Positions 16,600-25,233 of a DNA stretch of 37,172 nucleotides are shown piece after piece. The notes below the pieces were generated by a model, which saw nothing but the letters and a program-made list of their open reading frames with translations, ran no database searches and had not been told where the DNA came from. Where the stretch lies: contig CALXXQ010000054.1 of assembly GCA_944392715.1 (NCBI GenBank), positions 1-37,172 on the forward strand. The letters are read 5' to 3'. Numbering within the stretch: the stretch's first letter is position 1; each line of letters opens with the position of its first letter. This DNA is from an uncultured Brachyspira sp. GTDB lineage: Bacteria; Spirochaetota; Brachyspiria; Brachyspirales; Brachyspiraceae. The translations under genes were made by a program, and so were the position numbers.

Positions 16600-17787
16600 A
16601 TGAAGAAAATTATATTATTATTACTTTCTATATTTTTGACTATATTTATAGGATCATGCTCTTTAATTGGCTTTTATCCCATAGGTTTAGATAATCGTTA
16701 TTATGTTATGAGATTTAATTCTTCTGATGAAAGAGTAATTGATTATGCTAAATTTGATAAGACATTGGAAGATGAAAAATTGATTATATATGTAGAATCA
16801 GGATACAGTTTAAGAACTGATAGTCTTAATCTAATATCATCTAAATTTAATGAATGCTATGATAAAATGATTGATATATATGGTAATCATACAGATGTTG
16901 ATAATAATGGAAAGATAATTATTTTATTATTAAATATTAATATAGAAAGTTCGGAAACTTTAATATCAGGTTATTTTAATCGAACAGATCTATATGGAAG
17001 ATTTAATTCAGGAGAAATATTATATATGGATATTGATTTTGCTAATTCATATCCTAATATTATATCTGGTACTATATTTCATGAATTACAGCATTTAATT
17101 AATTTTAATGTAAATGCTTTGGAGAAAGGCAGAGAGATGTCATCATGGTTAAATGAAGCTCTTTCAGAATCTGCATCTATCTTATTTAATCCTGATACAG
17201 TTACAAGCAGAATAGAATCATTTAATTATCTAATGAATGGATATTATTGTTTTTATACTTGGGATCTTCCTTTAGGAATTTTTGCTAATTACCCTTCAGC
17301 ATCAGTATTTATGAATTGGATTTATCAGCGTTCAGGAAATGATGCGAATGTGTTTAAAAAAATAGCATCTTCTTCTCAAAATAATGATTATAGTAAAATT
17401 GTTAATTCAGTTTCATATTTAGGAAGTACTTGGGAGGAAATATTATTTAATTGGATTAGAGGAATATATAATAATGAAGTTAATGGAGCTTCTTTAGTTA
17501 TTTCTAATCCAGGAGATAATATAAAATTATACCCTGGAGCTTTAGTTGTTTATAATGGTTCTTTAACTTCATCTTATAAAAATTTAGTAACAAAAAAGTT
17601 AAATTCAGAAATAGAATTAGCTTTAAATAAAGATACATATATAGGCGGAAATCCAAATTTTATAAATATTACAATCCCTACATCTTCAGTACAATCTTTA
17701 AGAGCACATGATAATTCATATAAGCCTAATAAACCTATATACATAGATGTATTATTTGATGCAGATGGAAATATTAAAAAATATTAA
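16600..17787 (+). CDS. M30 (hyicolysin)-like zinc metallopeptidase lipoprotein, copy 2
   Basis: A 395-residue paralogue of the preceding metallopeptidase. It has a similar lipoprotein signal (MKKIILLLLSIFLTIFIGSC), the same HELQH zinc site at residues 161-165, and WLNEALSE following. About 50 bases over the active site are identical to copy 1 at nucleotide level, whereas the linkers and C-terminus differ, which suggests duplication with purifying selection or local gene conversion. The ATG sits at the start of the signal peptide without a recognisable Shine-Dalgarno site. It ends in the same motif as copy 1 (GKIKKY/GNIKKY). It is expected to be a surface or periplasmic protease. Confidence 0.82.
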   Translation: MKKIILLLLSIFLTIFIGSCSLIGFYPIGLDNRYYVMRFNSSDERVIDYAKFDKTLEDEKLIIYVESGYSLRTDSLNLISSKFNECYDKMIDIYGNHTDVDNNGKIIILLLNINIESSETLISGYFNRTDLYGRFNSGEILYMDIDFANSYPNIISGTIFHELQHLINFNVNALEKGREMSSWLNEALSESASILFNPDTVTSRIESFNYLMNGYYCFYTWDLPLGIFANYPSASVFMNWIYQRSGNDANVFKKIASSSQNNDYSKIVNSVSYLGSTWEEILFNWIRGIYNNEVNGASLVISNPGDNIKLYPGALVVYNGSLTSSYKNLVTKKLNSEIELALNKDTYIGGNPNFINITIPTSSVQSLRAHDNSYKPNKPIYIDVLFDADGNIKKY

Positions 17788-17861
17788 TTAATAAAATATA
17801 AGTTAAAATTGTAAAATATTTATATGTATTTTATATTTCATTATAATAAATAAAAATTTCA

Positions 17862-17889
17862 TTGATAAATATACGGAGTATGGTATAAT
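17862..17889 (+). promoter_or_regulatory. Promoter of ackA with extended -10
   Basis: TTGATA (17862-17867) and TATAAT (17884-17889) are spaced by 16 bases, and the -10 is preceded by TGG, giving an extended -10 element. It is 32 bases before the ackA ATG. Confidence 0.75.
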
Positions 17890-17921
17890 TAAACTATTAT
17901 AATATTATATGGAGTCATTTT

Positions 17922-19112
17922 ATGAATGTATTGGTAATAAATTCAGGAAGCTCAAGCATCAAATATCAATTATTTGCTATGCCAGAAGCAAAAGTATTAG
18001 CTAAAGGTCTTTTAGAAAAAATCGGTGAAGAGACAAGTGCTTTAAAACATACTGCTGTAGAAAAAGGAAAAGAAAAAAAATTAGAACAAAAAGTTCCAGA
18101 TCATAAAGCAGGTATGTCTTTAATTTTCTCCCTTTTAGTTGATAAAGAAGTGGGTGTTATATCTGATATGAGTGAAATATCAGGAGTAGGACATAGAGTA
18201 GTACATGGCGGAGAATCATTTAGTAATAGTACTTTAATTACTGATGATGCTGTAAAAGCTATTGAAGCTTGCTGCAATATGGCTCCTTTGCATAACCCAG
18301 CTGGTTTACAGGGTATAAGCGCTTGTAAAGAAATATTAAAGGATGTAAAAATGGTTGCTGTTTTTGATACTAGCTTCCATCAAACTATACCTGATTATGC
18401 TTATACATATGCTGTTCCTCATGAATGGTATGATAAATATAAAGTTAGACGTTATGGTTTCCATGGTACTTCTCATAAATATGTTTACGGTGAGTTTTGT
18501 AAAGCAGCTAATAAACCTAATGCTAATGTTATAGTTTGCCACTTAGGTAACGGTGCTAGTGTTACTGCTGTAAAAGAAGGTAAATCTGTTGATACTAGTA
18601 TGGGTTTAACTCCATTAGAAGGTTTAGTAATGGGTACTAGATCTGGAGATATGGATCCTGCTGTTGCTACTTTTATGATGGCTAAAGAAAATATATCTGC
18701 AAAAGATATGGATAATATATTAAATAAAAAAAGCGGTCTTTTAGGCGTTTCTGGTGTTAGTAATGATATGAGAAACTTAGAAGAGGCTGCTAAGACTAAT
18801 CCTAAAGCTGAACTTGCTATTACTATGTTCTGCTATAGAGTTAAAAAATATATTGGTTCTTATATGGCTGTACTTGGTCATGTTGATGGTATCGTATTTA
18901 CAGGCGGTATAGGTGAAAATAGTGCTTATATCAGAGGAAGAATACTTGAAGGTTTAGATGAACTTGGTATTAAATGCGATGCTGATAAAAATTCTAAAGC
19001 TATAGGATGCGCTAATTTTGAAAAAGATGGTGCTCCTATTAAACTTTATGTTATAGCTACTGATGAGGAAAAAGCTATAGCAATGGATACTTATAATATT
19101 GCTTTAAAATAA
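17922..19112 (+). CDS. ackA: Acetate kinase
   Basis: A 396-residue acetate kinase of normal length. It interconverts acetyl phosphate and ADP with acetate and ATP in the cytoplasm. Signatures are the N-terminal phosphate loop MNVLVINSGSSSIKYQLF, GHRVVHGGESF, MAPLHNPAG, VFDTSFHQTIP, RRYGFHGTSHKYV, and the GGIGENS segment near the C-terminus. The ATG has a GGAG ribosome site and a strong upstream promoter. A terminator follows. No pta gene is adjacent. In a fermenting spirochaete this enzyme would give the ATP-forming step of acetate production. Confidence 0.98.
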   Translation: MNVLVINSGSSSIKYQLFAMPEAKVLAKGLLEKIGEETSALKHTAVEKGKEKKLEQKVPDHKAGMSLIFSLLVDKEVGVISDMSEISGVGHRVVHGGESFSNSTLITDDAVKAIEACCNMAPLHNPAGLQGISACKEILKDVKMVAVFDTSFHQTIPDYAYTYAVPHEWYDKYKVRRYGFHGTSHKYVYGEFCKAANKPNANVIVCHLGNGASVTAVKEGKSVDTSMGLTPLEGLVMGTRSGDMDPAVATFMMAKENISAKDMDNILNKKSGLLGVSGVSNDMRNLEEAAKTNPKAELAITMFCYRVKKYIGSYMAVLGHVDGIVFTGGIGENSAYIRGRILEGLDELGIKCDADKNSKAIGCANFEKDGAPIKLYVIATDEEKAIAMDTYNIALK

Positions 19113-19137
19113 TTAAAAAAATTATTAATATTTTATT

Positions 19138-19164
19138 GGGTGTCTTAAAATATTTAAGGCACCC
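19138..19164 (+). terminator. Terminator after ackA
   Basis: A 12-bp stem, GGGTGTCTTAAA (19138-19149) with TTTAAGGCACCC (19153-19164) and one G-U pair, has a 3-base loop and is followed by TATTTTT. The ribosome site of the next gene begins only eight bases further on. Confidence 0.88.
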
Positions 19165-19182
19165 TATTTTTAAGGTTTTATA

Positions 19183-19596
19183 ATGGTATTAAATTTAGAT
19201 AGTTTGAAAAAATCAATAATTGCATTAAAAAAATCAATTGATGTATATAATAAAATAGAAACCAACGATGAAGATTTAATACTTACTATAAAATCAGGAG
19301 TAATACAAAACTTTGAAATAGCATTTGAACAAAGCTGGAAATTTATACAAAGATGGCTCAATGAAAATATAAGTCCAGATATCACTAATGATATAACAAA
19401 AAAAGAATTATTTAGATTAGCAGCAAAGCATTTACTTATAGATGATGTTGAAAAATGGATAAAATTTAAAGATGCTAGAAATTCAACTTCTCATATTTAT
19501 TCAACTGAAATTTCTAAGGAAGTATTTAATGAGGCAATAAAATTTTTACCTTATGCTGAATATCTTTTAAAACATTTAGAGGAAAATAATGAATGA
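19183..19596 (+). CDS. hepT: HEPN-domain toxin (HepT-like, nucleotidyltransferase substrate-binding type)
   Basis: A 137-residue all-helical protein of the HEPN/NTSB (HI0074-like) type. The RNase-type motif Rx4HxY is intact: Arg99, His104 and Tyr106 in DARNSTSHIY. In characterised HepT/MntA systems the HEPN protein is an RNase toxin that its partner inactivates by adding nucleotides to the tyrosine. The ATG at 19183 has AAGG seven bases upstream, immediately after the ackA terminator. The stop overlaps the partner's start by four bases, the classic arrangement of a co-translated toxin-antitoxin pair. Role as a toxin is from family knowledge. Confidence 0.85.
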   Translation: MVLNLDSLKKSIIALKKSIDVYNKIETNDEDLILTIKSGVIQNFEIAFEQSWKFIQRWLNENISPDITNDITKKELFRLAAKHLLIDDVEKWIKFKDARNSTSHIYSTEISKEVFNEAIKFLPYAEYLLKHLEENNE

Positions 19597-19895
19597 TTAG
19601 CCTCAGTGAAAATGAAATTCAAATTATAAAAAATATTCTAAAAAATCATATATCCAATGGAAAGGTATATATATTTGGTTCAAGAGTAAAAGATACCAAT
19701 AAAAAATTTTCAGATATTGATATAGCTATAGATATTAATAGAAAATTAACATTAAATGAGATGTCAAGATTAAAAGATGATTTTGAAGAAAGTGATTTAA
19801 TTTATATAACAGATATTATTGATTATAATGCTGTAAGTGATAGTTTTAGAAATATTATAGATAATGATAAAATATTAATATATGAAACTGAATAA
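19593..19895 (+). CDS. mntA: MNT nucleotidyltransferase antitoxin (MntA-like)
   Basis: A 100-residue minimal nucleotidyltransferase. The catalytic signature GSx10DxD is exact: Gly29-Ser30, then Asp41 and Asp43 in SDIDIAI, with a further acidic strand in YITDIIDY. Family members (HI0073/MntA) transfer AMP to the HEPN toxin's tyrosine and neutralise it. It overlaps the HEPN gene by four bases (ATGA), so the two products would be made together. The order toxin then antitoxin occurs in this class. Length is normal. Confidence 0.85.
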   Translation: MISLSENEIQIIKNILKNHISNGKVYIFGSRVKDTNKKFSDIDIAIDINRKLTLNEMSRLKDDFEESDLIYITDIIDYNAVSDSFRNIIDNDKILIYETE

Positions 19896-19985
19896 AATAA
19901 TTATTATGTATAAAATATTTTAATTAGTTAATTATATTTTTTTTCGATATTAAAAACAGTAATTATAAATTTGGAATATAATTTT

Positions 19986-21605
19986 ATGAAAAAGAATATA
20001 TTAATCATATCATTTGTTTTTATTTGTTTTTTATTATCATGCCATAAAGGACCTAAAAATATTTTAAATGAAATAACTGTTTCAGTGGGACCAGAACCTC
20101 AAACTATAGACCCTACTATAAACTCAGCTACAGATGCTATGATATATACATCACATTTATTTGAAAATTTAACTGTTAGAGATGAGAATAATAATATAAT
20201 ACCAGCTGCTGCAGAAAGCTGGACATCATCAAATAATAATACAATATATATTTTTAATATTAGAAGTAATGCTAAATGGTCTGACGGATTGGATGTAAAA
20301 GCTAAAGATTTTGTATATGCTTGGAAGCGTATGGTTGATCCTAAAAACTCTGCTTCATATTCTATATTTTTAGATGTTATAAAAAATGCTAATGATATTA
20401 TGATGGGAAATAAAGATAAAGATACATTAGGTGCAAAAGCTATAGATGATAAAACTTTATATGTTGAATTAGAATATCCAGTACCTTATTTTCCAGAATT
20501 GGTATCTCATAGTGCATATACTCCTTTAAGAGAGGATATTGTTAGTAAAGATGAAAAAGGCTGGACTTTAAAAACAGAGACCATGGTTGGAAATGGTGCA
20601 TTTCAGATTGTTCGTTGGGATCATAATTTTAGACTCGTAGTTAGAAAAAATACAGATTATTGGAATTATAAAGAAATAAAACCTGATATAATAAATTTTG
20701 AATTTATAGATAATGATGATACAGCTATGTCCGCAATTTTGAATAATGAAATATACTTTTATTATAATACTCCTATAAATGATAGAGAAAGACTTTTAAA
20801 AGAAGGCATAGCAAGAACAGTTACAAATATATCGCTTTATTTTTATGAAGTTGATAATAGAAAAAAGCCATTTAATGATGCCAGAGTAAGAAAAGCTATT
20901 TCTCTTGCTATAGATAGGGAATATATTGTGAGTAATATAATGAAAGGAGGTGAGATACCAGCTTCTGCCATTGTACCTTATAATATAAAAGATGCTGATA
21001 GTACAAATGATTTTAGAACTAAAAAAGAGGAATATTTTTCTACAAAGTCTGAAGATTATCAAAAAAATATTGAAGAGGCTAGAGCTTTGCTTGCTGATGC
21101 CGGATATCCAGAAGGAAGAGGATTTCCTATATTTGAATTTATAACTAATCCAGGTTTTCATGTTACAGTTGCTCAGAGTGTACAAACTATGCTTAAAGAA
21201 GCATTAAATATTGATATGGTAATTAAGCAGGAAGAATGGGCATCTCTTTTGCAGACTAGAAGATATGGTAATTTTGATATGGCAAGACAAAGCTGGATTG
21301 GAGGATATAATAATCCTATTGCTTTTTTATCTTTGCTTAAAACTGGTTATGTATTAAATGAAGGAAGATATAGCAATGCTGAATTTGATAATGCTTTAAT
21401 AAATGCTTCTATTGCTGAAAATGATATTGATAGAAGCATGTATTTACATAATGCTGAAGATATTGCTATGGATGATATGGCAATTATTCCTTTATATTAT
21501 TATTCTTCTACTATAATGCAAAATAAAAATCTTACAAATGTTATTTATGATATATTTGGAATATATAATTTCAGTAAAGCAGAAATTATAGAAGAAAGCA
21601 AATAA
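19986..21605 (+). CDS. Peptide ABC transporter substrate-binding lipoprotein (OppA-like)
   Basis: A 539-residue solute-binding protein of family 5 (OppA/DppA type). The signal peptide MKKNILIISFVFICFLLSC ends in a lipobox. The mature protein begins with the family pattern ITVSVGPEPQTIDPTINSAT, then HLFENLTVRDENNNIIPAAA, and WSDGLDVKAKDFVYAWKRMV. I chose the ATG at 19986, five codons inside the open frame that begins with TTG at 19971, because it starts at the signal peptide and GGA lies ten bases upstream. It would bind oligopeptides outside the cytoplasm. No permease genes are next to it, so it is an orphan receptor that may feed a transporter encoded elsewhere. Confidence 0.92.
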   Translation: MKKNILIISFVFICFLLSCHKGPKNILNEITVSVGPEPQTIDPTINSATDAMIYTSHLFENLTVRDENNNIIPAAAESWTSSNNNTIYIFNIRSNAKWSDGLDVKAKDFVYAWKRMVDPKNSASYSIFLDVIKNANDIMMGNKDKDTLGAKAIDDKTLYVELEYPVPYFPELVSHSAYTPLREDIVSKDEKGWTLKTETMVGNGAFQIVRWDHNFRLVVRKNTDYWNYKEIKPDIINFEFIDNDDTAMSAILNNEIYFYYNTPINDRERLLKEGIARTVTNISLYFYEVDNRKKPFNDARVRKAISLAIDREYIVSNIMKGGEIPASAIVPYNIKDADSTNDFRTKKEEYFSTKSEDYQKNIEEARALLADAGYPEGRGFPIFEFITNPGFHVTVAQSVQTMLKEALNIDMVIKQEEWASLLQTRRYGNFDMARQSWIGGYNNPIAFLSLLKTGYVLNEGRYSNAEFDNALINASIAENDIDRSMYLHNAEDIAMDDMAIIPLYYYSSTIMQNKNLTNVIYDIFGIYNFSKAEIIEESK

Positions 21606-21608
21606 TAT

Positions 21609-22121
21609 TTATATTCCTTTTCCTTCTATAGTGCGTAATTTATTTATTGGTATATCAGAATATTTATTTGATTCTTCTTTTGAAAGTCTAGTCCATTTTA
21701 CAGTGTCGCCTACCACACCATTTTTATCTAATGAAGCTTTTAAAAATAAAGTATTTTTATCTTCTGATAAACTTATTTTAGCATAGTATGTACTTCCCTG
21801 GTCTGTATGATATATTCTGCCAGTTTGCCACTCTCCGTCTTTAAACTCTATATCATATATAAATATTAATCCTTTTAAATCTTTATCTCTCAATGATTTA
21901 TTAGGATTATGTATATCCAATGTACTTTTTACATCATCATGCAATGCTATTCCATAAGCATATACTTTATTATCAATAACTATTATTTTAGCTACTTTCA
22001 TTCTTCCTTTAGGTTTCTCAGGCATACCCCAAAAACCTTCAACATCTTTAGCATTATTTGCTGCATATAAAAAAGAATTAAATATAATTATAAATATTAT
22101 TATTGATGCAATGTTTTTCAT
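21609..22121 (-). CDS. DUF2147-family exported protein
   Basis: A 170-residue exported protein that I assign to the DUF2147 family from DVEGFWGMPE at the start of the mature part, KGLIFIYDIEFKDGEWQTGR in the middle, and TLFLKASLDKNGVVGDTVKW near the end. The signal peptide is MKNIASIIIFIIIFNSFLYA with a Leu-Tyr-Ala cleavage site and no lipobox, so a soluble periplasmic protein is expected. The ATG has AGGA seven bases upstream. It is convergent with the OppA-like gene (only three bases between stop codons) and divergent from the aminopeptidase gene. The function of the family is not known. Confidence 0.75.
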   Translation of the reverse strand: MKNIASIIIFIIIFNSFLYAANNAKDVEGFWGMPEKPKGRMKVAKIIVIDNKVYAYGIALHDDVKSTLDIHNPNKSLRDKDLKGLIFIYDIEFKDGEWQTGRIYHTDQGSTYYAKISLSEDKNTLFLKASLDKNGVVGDTVKWTRLSKEESNKYSDIPINKLRTIEGKGI

Positions 22122-22198
22122 TTTTTATCCTAATTTATGTTTTCTAAATTATATATCTAAATAATATTTTTTCCATACTATTTTATAATATTTATATA

Positions 22199-22227
22199 TT
22201 GATTATTATTTATTAATTATATAAAAT
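22199..22227 (+). promoter_or_regulatory. Possible promoter for the M29 aminopeptidase gene
   Basis: TTGATT (22199-22204) and TAAAAT (22222-22227) are spaced by 17 bases within the 162-base divergent intergenic region. Confidence 0.4.
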
Positions 22228-22283
22228 AATAAATTATAGTTTTGTTTCTATATTAAAAAGTTAAAAAATATTGAGGATATATT

Positions 22284-23408
22284 ATGAAAGATTCAAGGAT
22301 AGAAAAGTTAGCAAAGACAATAGTTAATTATTCATGTAAATTAAAAAAAGGTGAAAAAATATTAATAAAATCATATGGTGAAGGAGATGAAAGAAATTTA
22401 GTAACAGCTATCATAAATGAAGCTTATAAAATAGGTGCTAGTCCATTTGTATGGAATCATGATCCGCATATAATGAGAGAATTATTAAAACAATGTAATG
22501 AAGAGCAGATGAAAACTTGGGCTAAATCTGATTTAATGCTTATGAAAGAAATGGACGCTTATGTTGGTATCTGGGGAGGATTAAATAGTGCTGAAAACTC
22601 ATCTGTAAAAATGGAGAATAATAAAATATATGAAAAGTTTTATTTAAATCCTGTGCATATGAAGGAGAGAGTAAAAAATACTAAATGGGTTGTTATGAAT
22701 TATCCTACAGCGGCTATGGCTCAGCAGGCTTCTATGAGTACCGATGAATTTGAAGATTTTTATTTTAAGGTTTGTAATTTGGATTATTCTAAGATGTCTA
22801 AGGCTATGGATAATTTGGTAAAACTTATGGATAAGACAGATAAAGTTAGAATAGTTGGTAAAGGTACTGATTTAACTTTCTCTATTAAAGGAATACCTGC
22901 TATAAAATGTGCTGGTGAAATGAATATACCTGATGGAGAAGTATTTACTGCTCCTGTGAAGAATTCTATTAATGGAGTTTTAACTTATAATACTCCTTCT
23001 TTATACAGCGATGGATTTACTTATGAGAATATTAAATTCGAGTTTAAAAATGGAAAGATAATTGATGCTTCTTGTAATGATACAAAAAGAATAAATAAAA
23101 TACTTGATACAGATGCTGGTTCTAGATATATAGGAGAGTTTGCTATAGGAGTTAATCCTTATATTACAGAGCCTATGAAGGATATATTATTTGATGAAAA
23201 AATTATGGGAAGTTTTCATTTTACTCCTGGTTCTTGTTATGATGAAGCTCCTGATGGAAATGATTCTCAAATACATTGGGATTTAGTATGTATACAGACT
23301 AAAAAGTATGGCGGCGGCGAAATTTATTTTGATGATAAATTGATAAGAAAAGACGGATTATTTGTTATTGATAGTCTTAAATGTTTGAATCCTAATAATT
23401 TAAAATAA
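22284..23408 (+). CDS. M29-family metalloaminopeptidase
   Basis: A 374-residue aminopeptidase of family M29 (AmpS/aminopeptidase II type). The expected metal-binding residues are recognisable: Glu219 in MNIPDGEVFTAP, Glu285 in RYIGEFAIG, His312 in GSFHFTPG with Tyr319 nearby, and His331 and Asp333 in QIHWDLV. The enzyme removes N-terminal amino acids from peptides in the cytoplasm and needs two metal ions. The ATG follows GAGGATATATT. It may use peptides taken up by a transporter served by the nearby OppA-like protein, but that is only inferred from proximity. Downstream GNAT genes follow after 15 bases and may be in the same transcript. Confidence 0.92.
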   Translation: MKDSRIEKLAKTIVNYSCKLKKGEKILIKSYGEGDERNLVTAIINEAYKIGASPFVWNHDPHIMRELLKQCNEEQMKTWAKSDLMLMKEMDAYVGIWGGLNSAENSSVKMENNKIYEKFYLNPVHMKERVKNTKWVVMNYPTAAMAQQASMSTDEFEDFYFKVCNLDYSKMSKAMDNLVKLMDKTDKVRIVGKGTDLTFSIKGIPAIKCAGEMNIPDGEVFTAPVKNSINGVLTYNTPSLYSDGFTYENIKFEFKNGKIIDASCNDTKRINKILDTDAGSRYIGEFAIGVNPYITEPMKDILFDEKIMGSFHFTPGSCYDEAPDGNDSQIHWDLVCIQTKKYGGGEIYFDDKLIRKDGLFVIDSLKCLNPNNLK

Positions 23409-23423
23409 TATAAAGGTTTATAA

Positions 23424-23909
23424 ATGAGTGATAAAAAATTTAGTATTAGATTTGCCGCTGCTGAAGATGTTTGTGTGATATTGAAATTTATAAAAGAGCT
23501 TGCTAGTTATGAAAAATTGGAGCATGAAGTTACTGCTACAGAAGAGATACTTAGAGAATGGATATTTGAAAAGAAAAAATGCGAAGTATTAATAGCATTA
23601 GAAAATGATATTGAAATAGGATATGCATTATTTTTCCATAATTTTTCTACCTTTTTGGGAAAGGCTGGAATATATTTAGAAGATTTATACATTACACCTA
23701 ATTGCAGGGGATTGGGATATGGTAAAAAGCTCTTGAGAGAGGTTGCAAAAATTGCTGTTGAAAGAGGATGCTAGAGACTTGATTGGCAATGTTTGGACTG
23801 GAATAAACCGAGTATTGATTTTTATTTATCTCTTAAGGCAATACAAATGGGAGATTGGACTACATATAGATTAAGTCATGATATTTTAAAAAGATTTGCT
23901 TTAGAATAA
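23424..23909 (+). pseudogene. GNAT acetyltransferase, copy 1, interrupted by in-frame TAG
   Basis: A GNAT N-acetyltransferase frame of 162 codons that contains one in-frame TAG at 23772-23774. Translation up to the stop gives 116 residues including the acetyl-CoA-binding motif in CRGLGYGKKLL. After the TAG the same frame continues RLDWQCLDWNKPSIDFYLSL and closes at TAA (23907-23909), aligning with the C-terminal strand of the intact copy directly downstream. The missing part contributes to the acetyl-CoA-binding core, so the truncated product is probably inactive. The start has AAAGG and lies 15 bases after the aminopeptidase stop. The call as a nonsense mutant is firm; whether there is readthrough is unknown. 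Confidence 0.88.
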
Positions 23910-23934
23910 AAAGAATAATTAAAGGTTTTTATAA

Positions 23935-24420
23935 ATGAGTGATAAAAAATTTAGTATTAGATTTGCATCTACTGAAGGTATACCTACTATAATGAGATTT
24001 ATAAAAGAGCTTGCTGTTGATGAGAGTTTAGAGCATGAACTAAGTCTTACAGAAGAATGTTTAAAAGAAAATATTTTTGATAAGAAAAAAGCAGAGGTAA
24101 TTATTGCTTTTGAAGATGATATTCCTGTGGGGCATGCTGTATTTTTCGAAACTTTTTCTACTTTTGTTGGAAGGCATGGACTTTATTTAGATGATTTATA
24201 TGTCAATGAAAAATATAGAGGATTTGGATACGGTAAAAAATTATTTGAAGAAGTTGCTAAAATAGCTTTTAATAGAAATTGCGGTAGGCTTGAATGGCAG
24301 TGTTTAGATTGGAATAAATCAAGTATAGATTTTTATTTATCAACAGGTGCTGAAATGGTTAAGGATGCGAGAGTTTATAGACTTACAAATGATGCATTAA
24401 AAAAATTTTTAGACTTTTAA
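23935..24420 (+). CDS. GNAT N-acetyltransferase, copy 2 (intact)
   Basis: A 161-residue GNAT acetyltransferase, resembling the spermidine/diamine acetyltransferase-like group. Motif A is YRGFGYGKKLFEEVAKIAF, and the following strand RLEWQCLDWNKSSIDFYLST is typical. It would transfer an acetyl group from acetyl-CoA to an amine; the substrate is unknown. The first 30 bases of the gene are identical to those of the disrupted copy upstream, and both have AAAGGTTT before the ATG, showing tandem duplication. The stop is about 20 bases before the pyrH promoter. Confidence 0.85.
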   Translation: MSDKKFSIRFASTEGIPTIMRFIKELAVDESLEHELSLTEECLKENIFDKKKAEVIIAFEDDIPVGHAVFFETFSTFVGRHGLYLDDLYVNEKYRGFGYGKKLFEEVAKIAFNRNCGRLEWQCLDWNKSSIDFYLSTGAEMVKDARVYRLTNDALKKFLDF

Positions 24421-24440
24421 TAATCTTAAAATATTAAATC

Positions 24441-24469
24441 TTGATTATATATGAAAAAAATAGTATAAT
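24441..24469 (+). promoter_or_regulatory. Promoter of pyrH
   Basis: TTGATT (24441-24446) and TATAAT (24464-24469) have an ideal 17-base spacer and lie 32 bases before the pyrH ATG. Confidence 0.72.
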
Positions 24470-24501
24470 TGTAAAAATTAACTTTATAAAGAGGTCGATA
24501 G

Positions 24502-25206
24502 ATGGAAAAGAGAGTATTGCTTAAAATATCAGGTGAAGCTTTACTTGGTCAAAAAGAATATGGTATAGATAATAATGTTGTTGATAGAATAGCATTAGAG
24601 ATGAAAGAGGCTGGAAATGATACTCAAATAGCTGTAGTTGTTGGTGGCGGAAATATTTTTAGAGGTATGCAATTGTCTGACAAAACAGGAATGGTAAGGG
24701 CAACTGCTGATTCTATGGGTATGCTTGCTACTATTATGAATGCTATAGCTTTAAAAGACAGATTTATGGCGGCAGGTACTCCTACTCAAATACTTTCTGC
24801 TTTTAATATTGAGGGTATGATAGAAGGTTTTGAAAGGGATAAAGCTATTCGTATATTAGAAAGAGGAAATGTTTTGATAATAGCAGGCGGTACTTCTAAT
24901 CCTTATTTTACAACAGACAGTACAGCAATACTTAGAGCTTTAGAAATTGGAGCTTCTATAGTATTAAAGGGTACTAATGTTGATGGGGTATATGATAAAG
25001 ATCCTAAAAAGAATCAAGATGCAAAAATGTATGATAATATAACTTTTAAAGAAGCTATTAATCAGAATTTAAGAGTAATGGATATGACAGCTTTTGCTAT
25101 GGCTAATGATAATAATATGCCTATAAGAGTATTTAATATGAATAAAGTTGGCAATATAACAAAAGCTATTTCTGGGGAAACTATAGGGACTTATGTTCAT
25201 AATTAA
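24502..25206 (+). CDS. pyrH: UMP kinase
   Basis: A 234-residue bacterial UMP kinase of the amino-acid-kinase fold. It phosphorylates UMP to UDP in the cytoplasm. Signatures are RVLLKISGEALLG at the N-terminus, VVGGGNIFRG, RATADSMGMLATIMNAIAL, and GGTSNPYFTTDSTAILRALE; KGTNVDGVYDKDP follows. Length is normal. The ribosome site is AGAGG. floA follows after 27 bases and is probably in the same transcript, ending at the terminator at 26270-26299. The usual neighbours tsf and frr are not present here. Confidence 0.97.
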   Translation: MEKRVLLKISGEALLGQKEYGIDNNVVDRIALEMKEAGNDTQIAVVVGGGNIFRGMQLSDKTGMVRATADSMGMLATIMNAIALKDRFMAAGTPTQILSAFNIEGMIEGFERDKAIRILERGNVLIIAGGTSNPYFTTDSTAILRALEIGASIVLKGTNVDGVYDKDPKKNQDAKMYDNITFKEAINQNLRVMDMTAFAMANDNNMPIRVFNMNKVGNITKAISGETIGTYVHN

Positions 25207-25233
25207 TTTATATAAAAATATAGGAGGTTTATT

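Noticed and set aside
23772..23774. Selenocysteine or pyrrolysine insertion in the first GNAT gene
   Set aside because: Selenocysteine uses TGA, not TAG; no pyrrolysine genes are visible; the intact copy has an ordinary Gly codon at this place.
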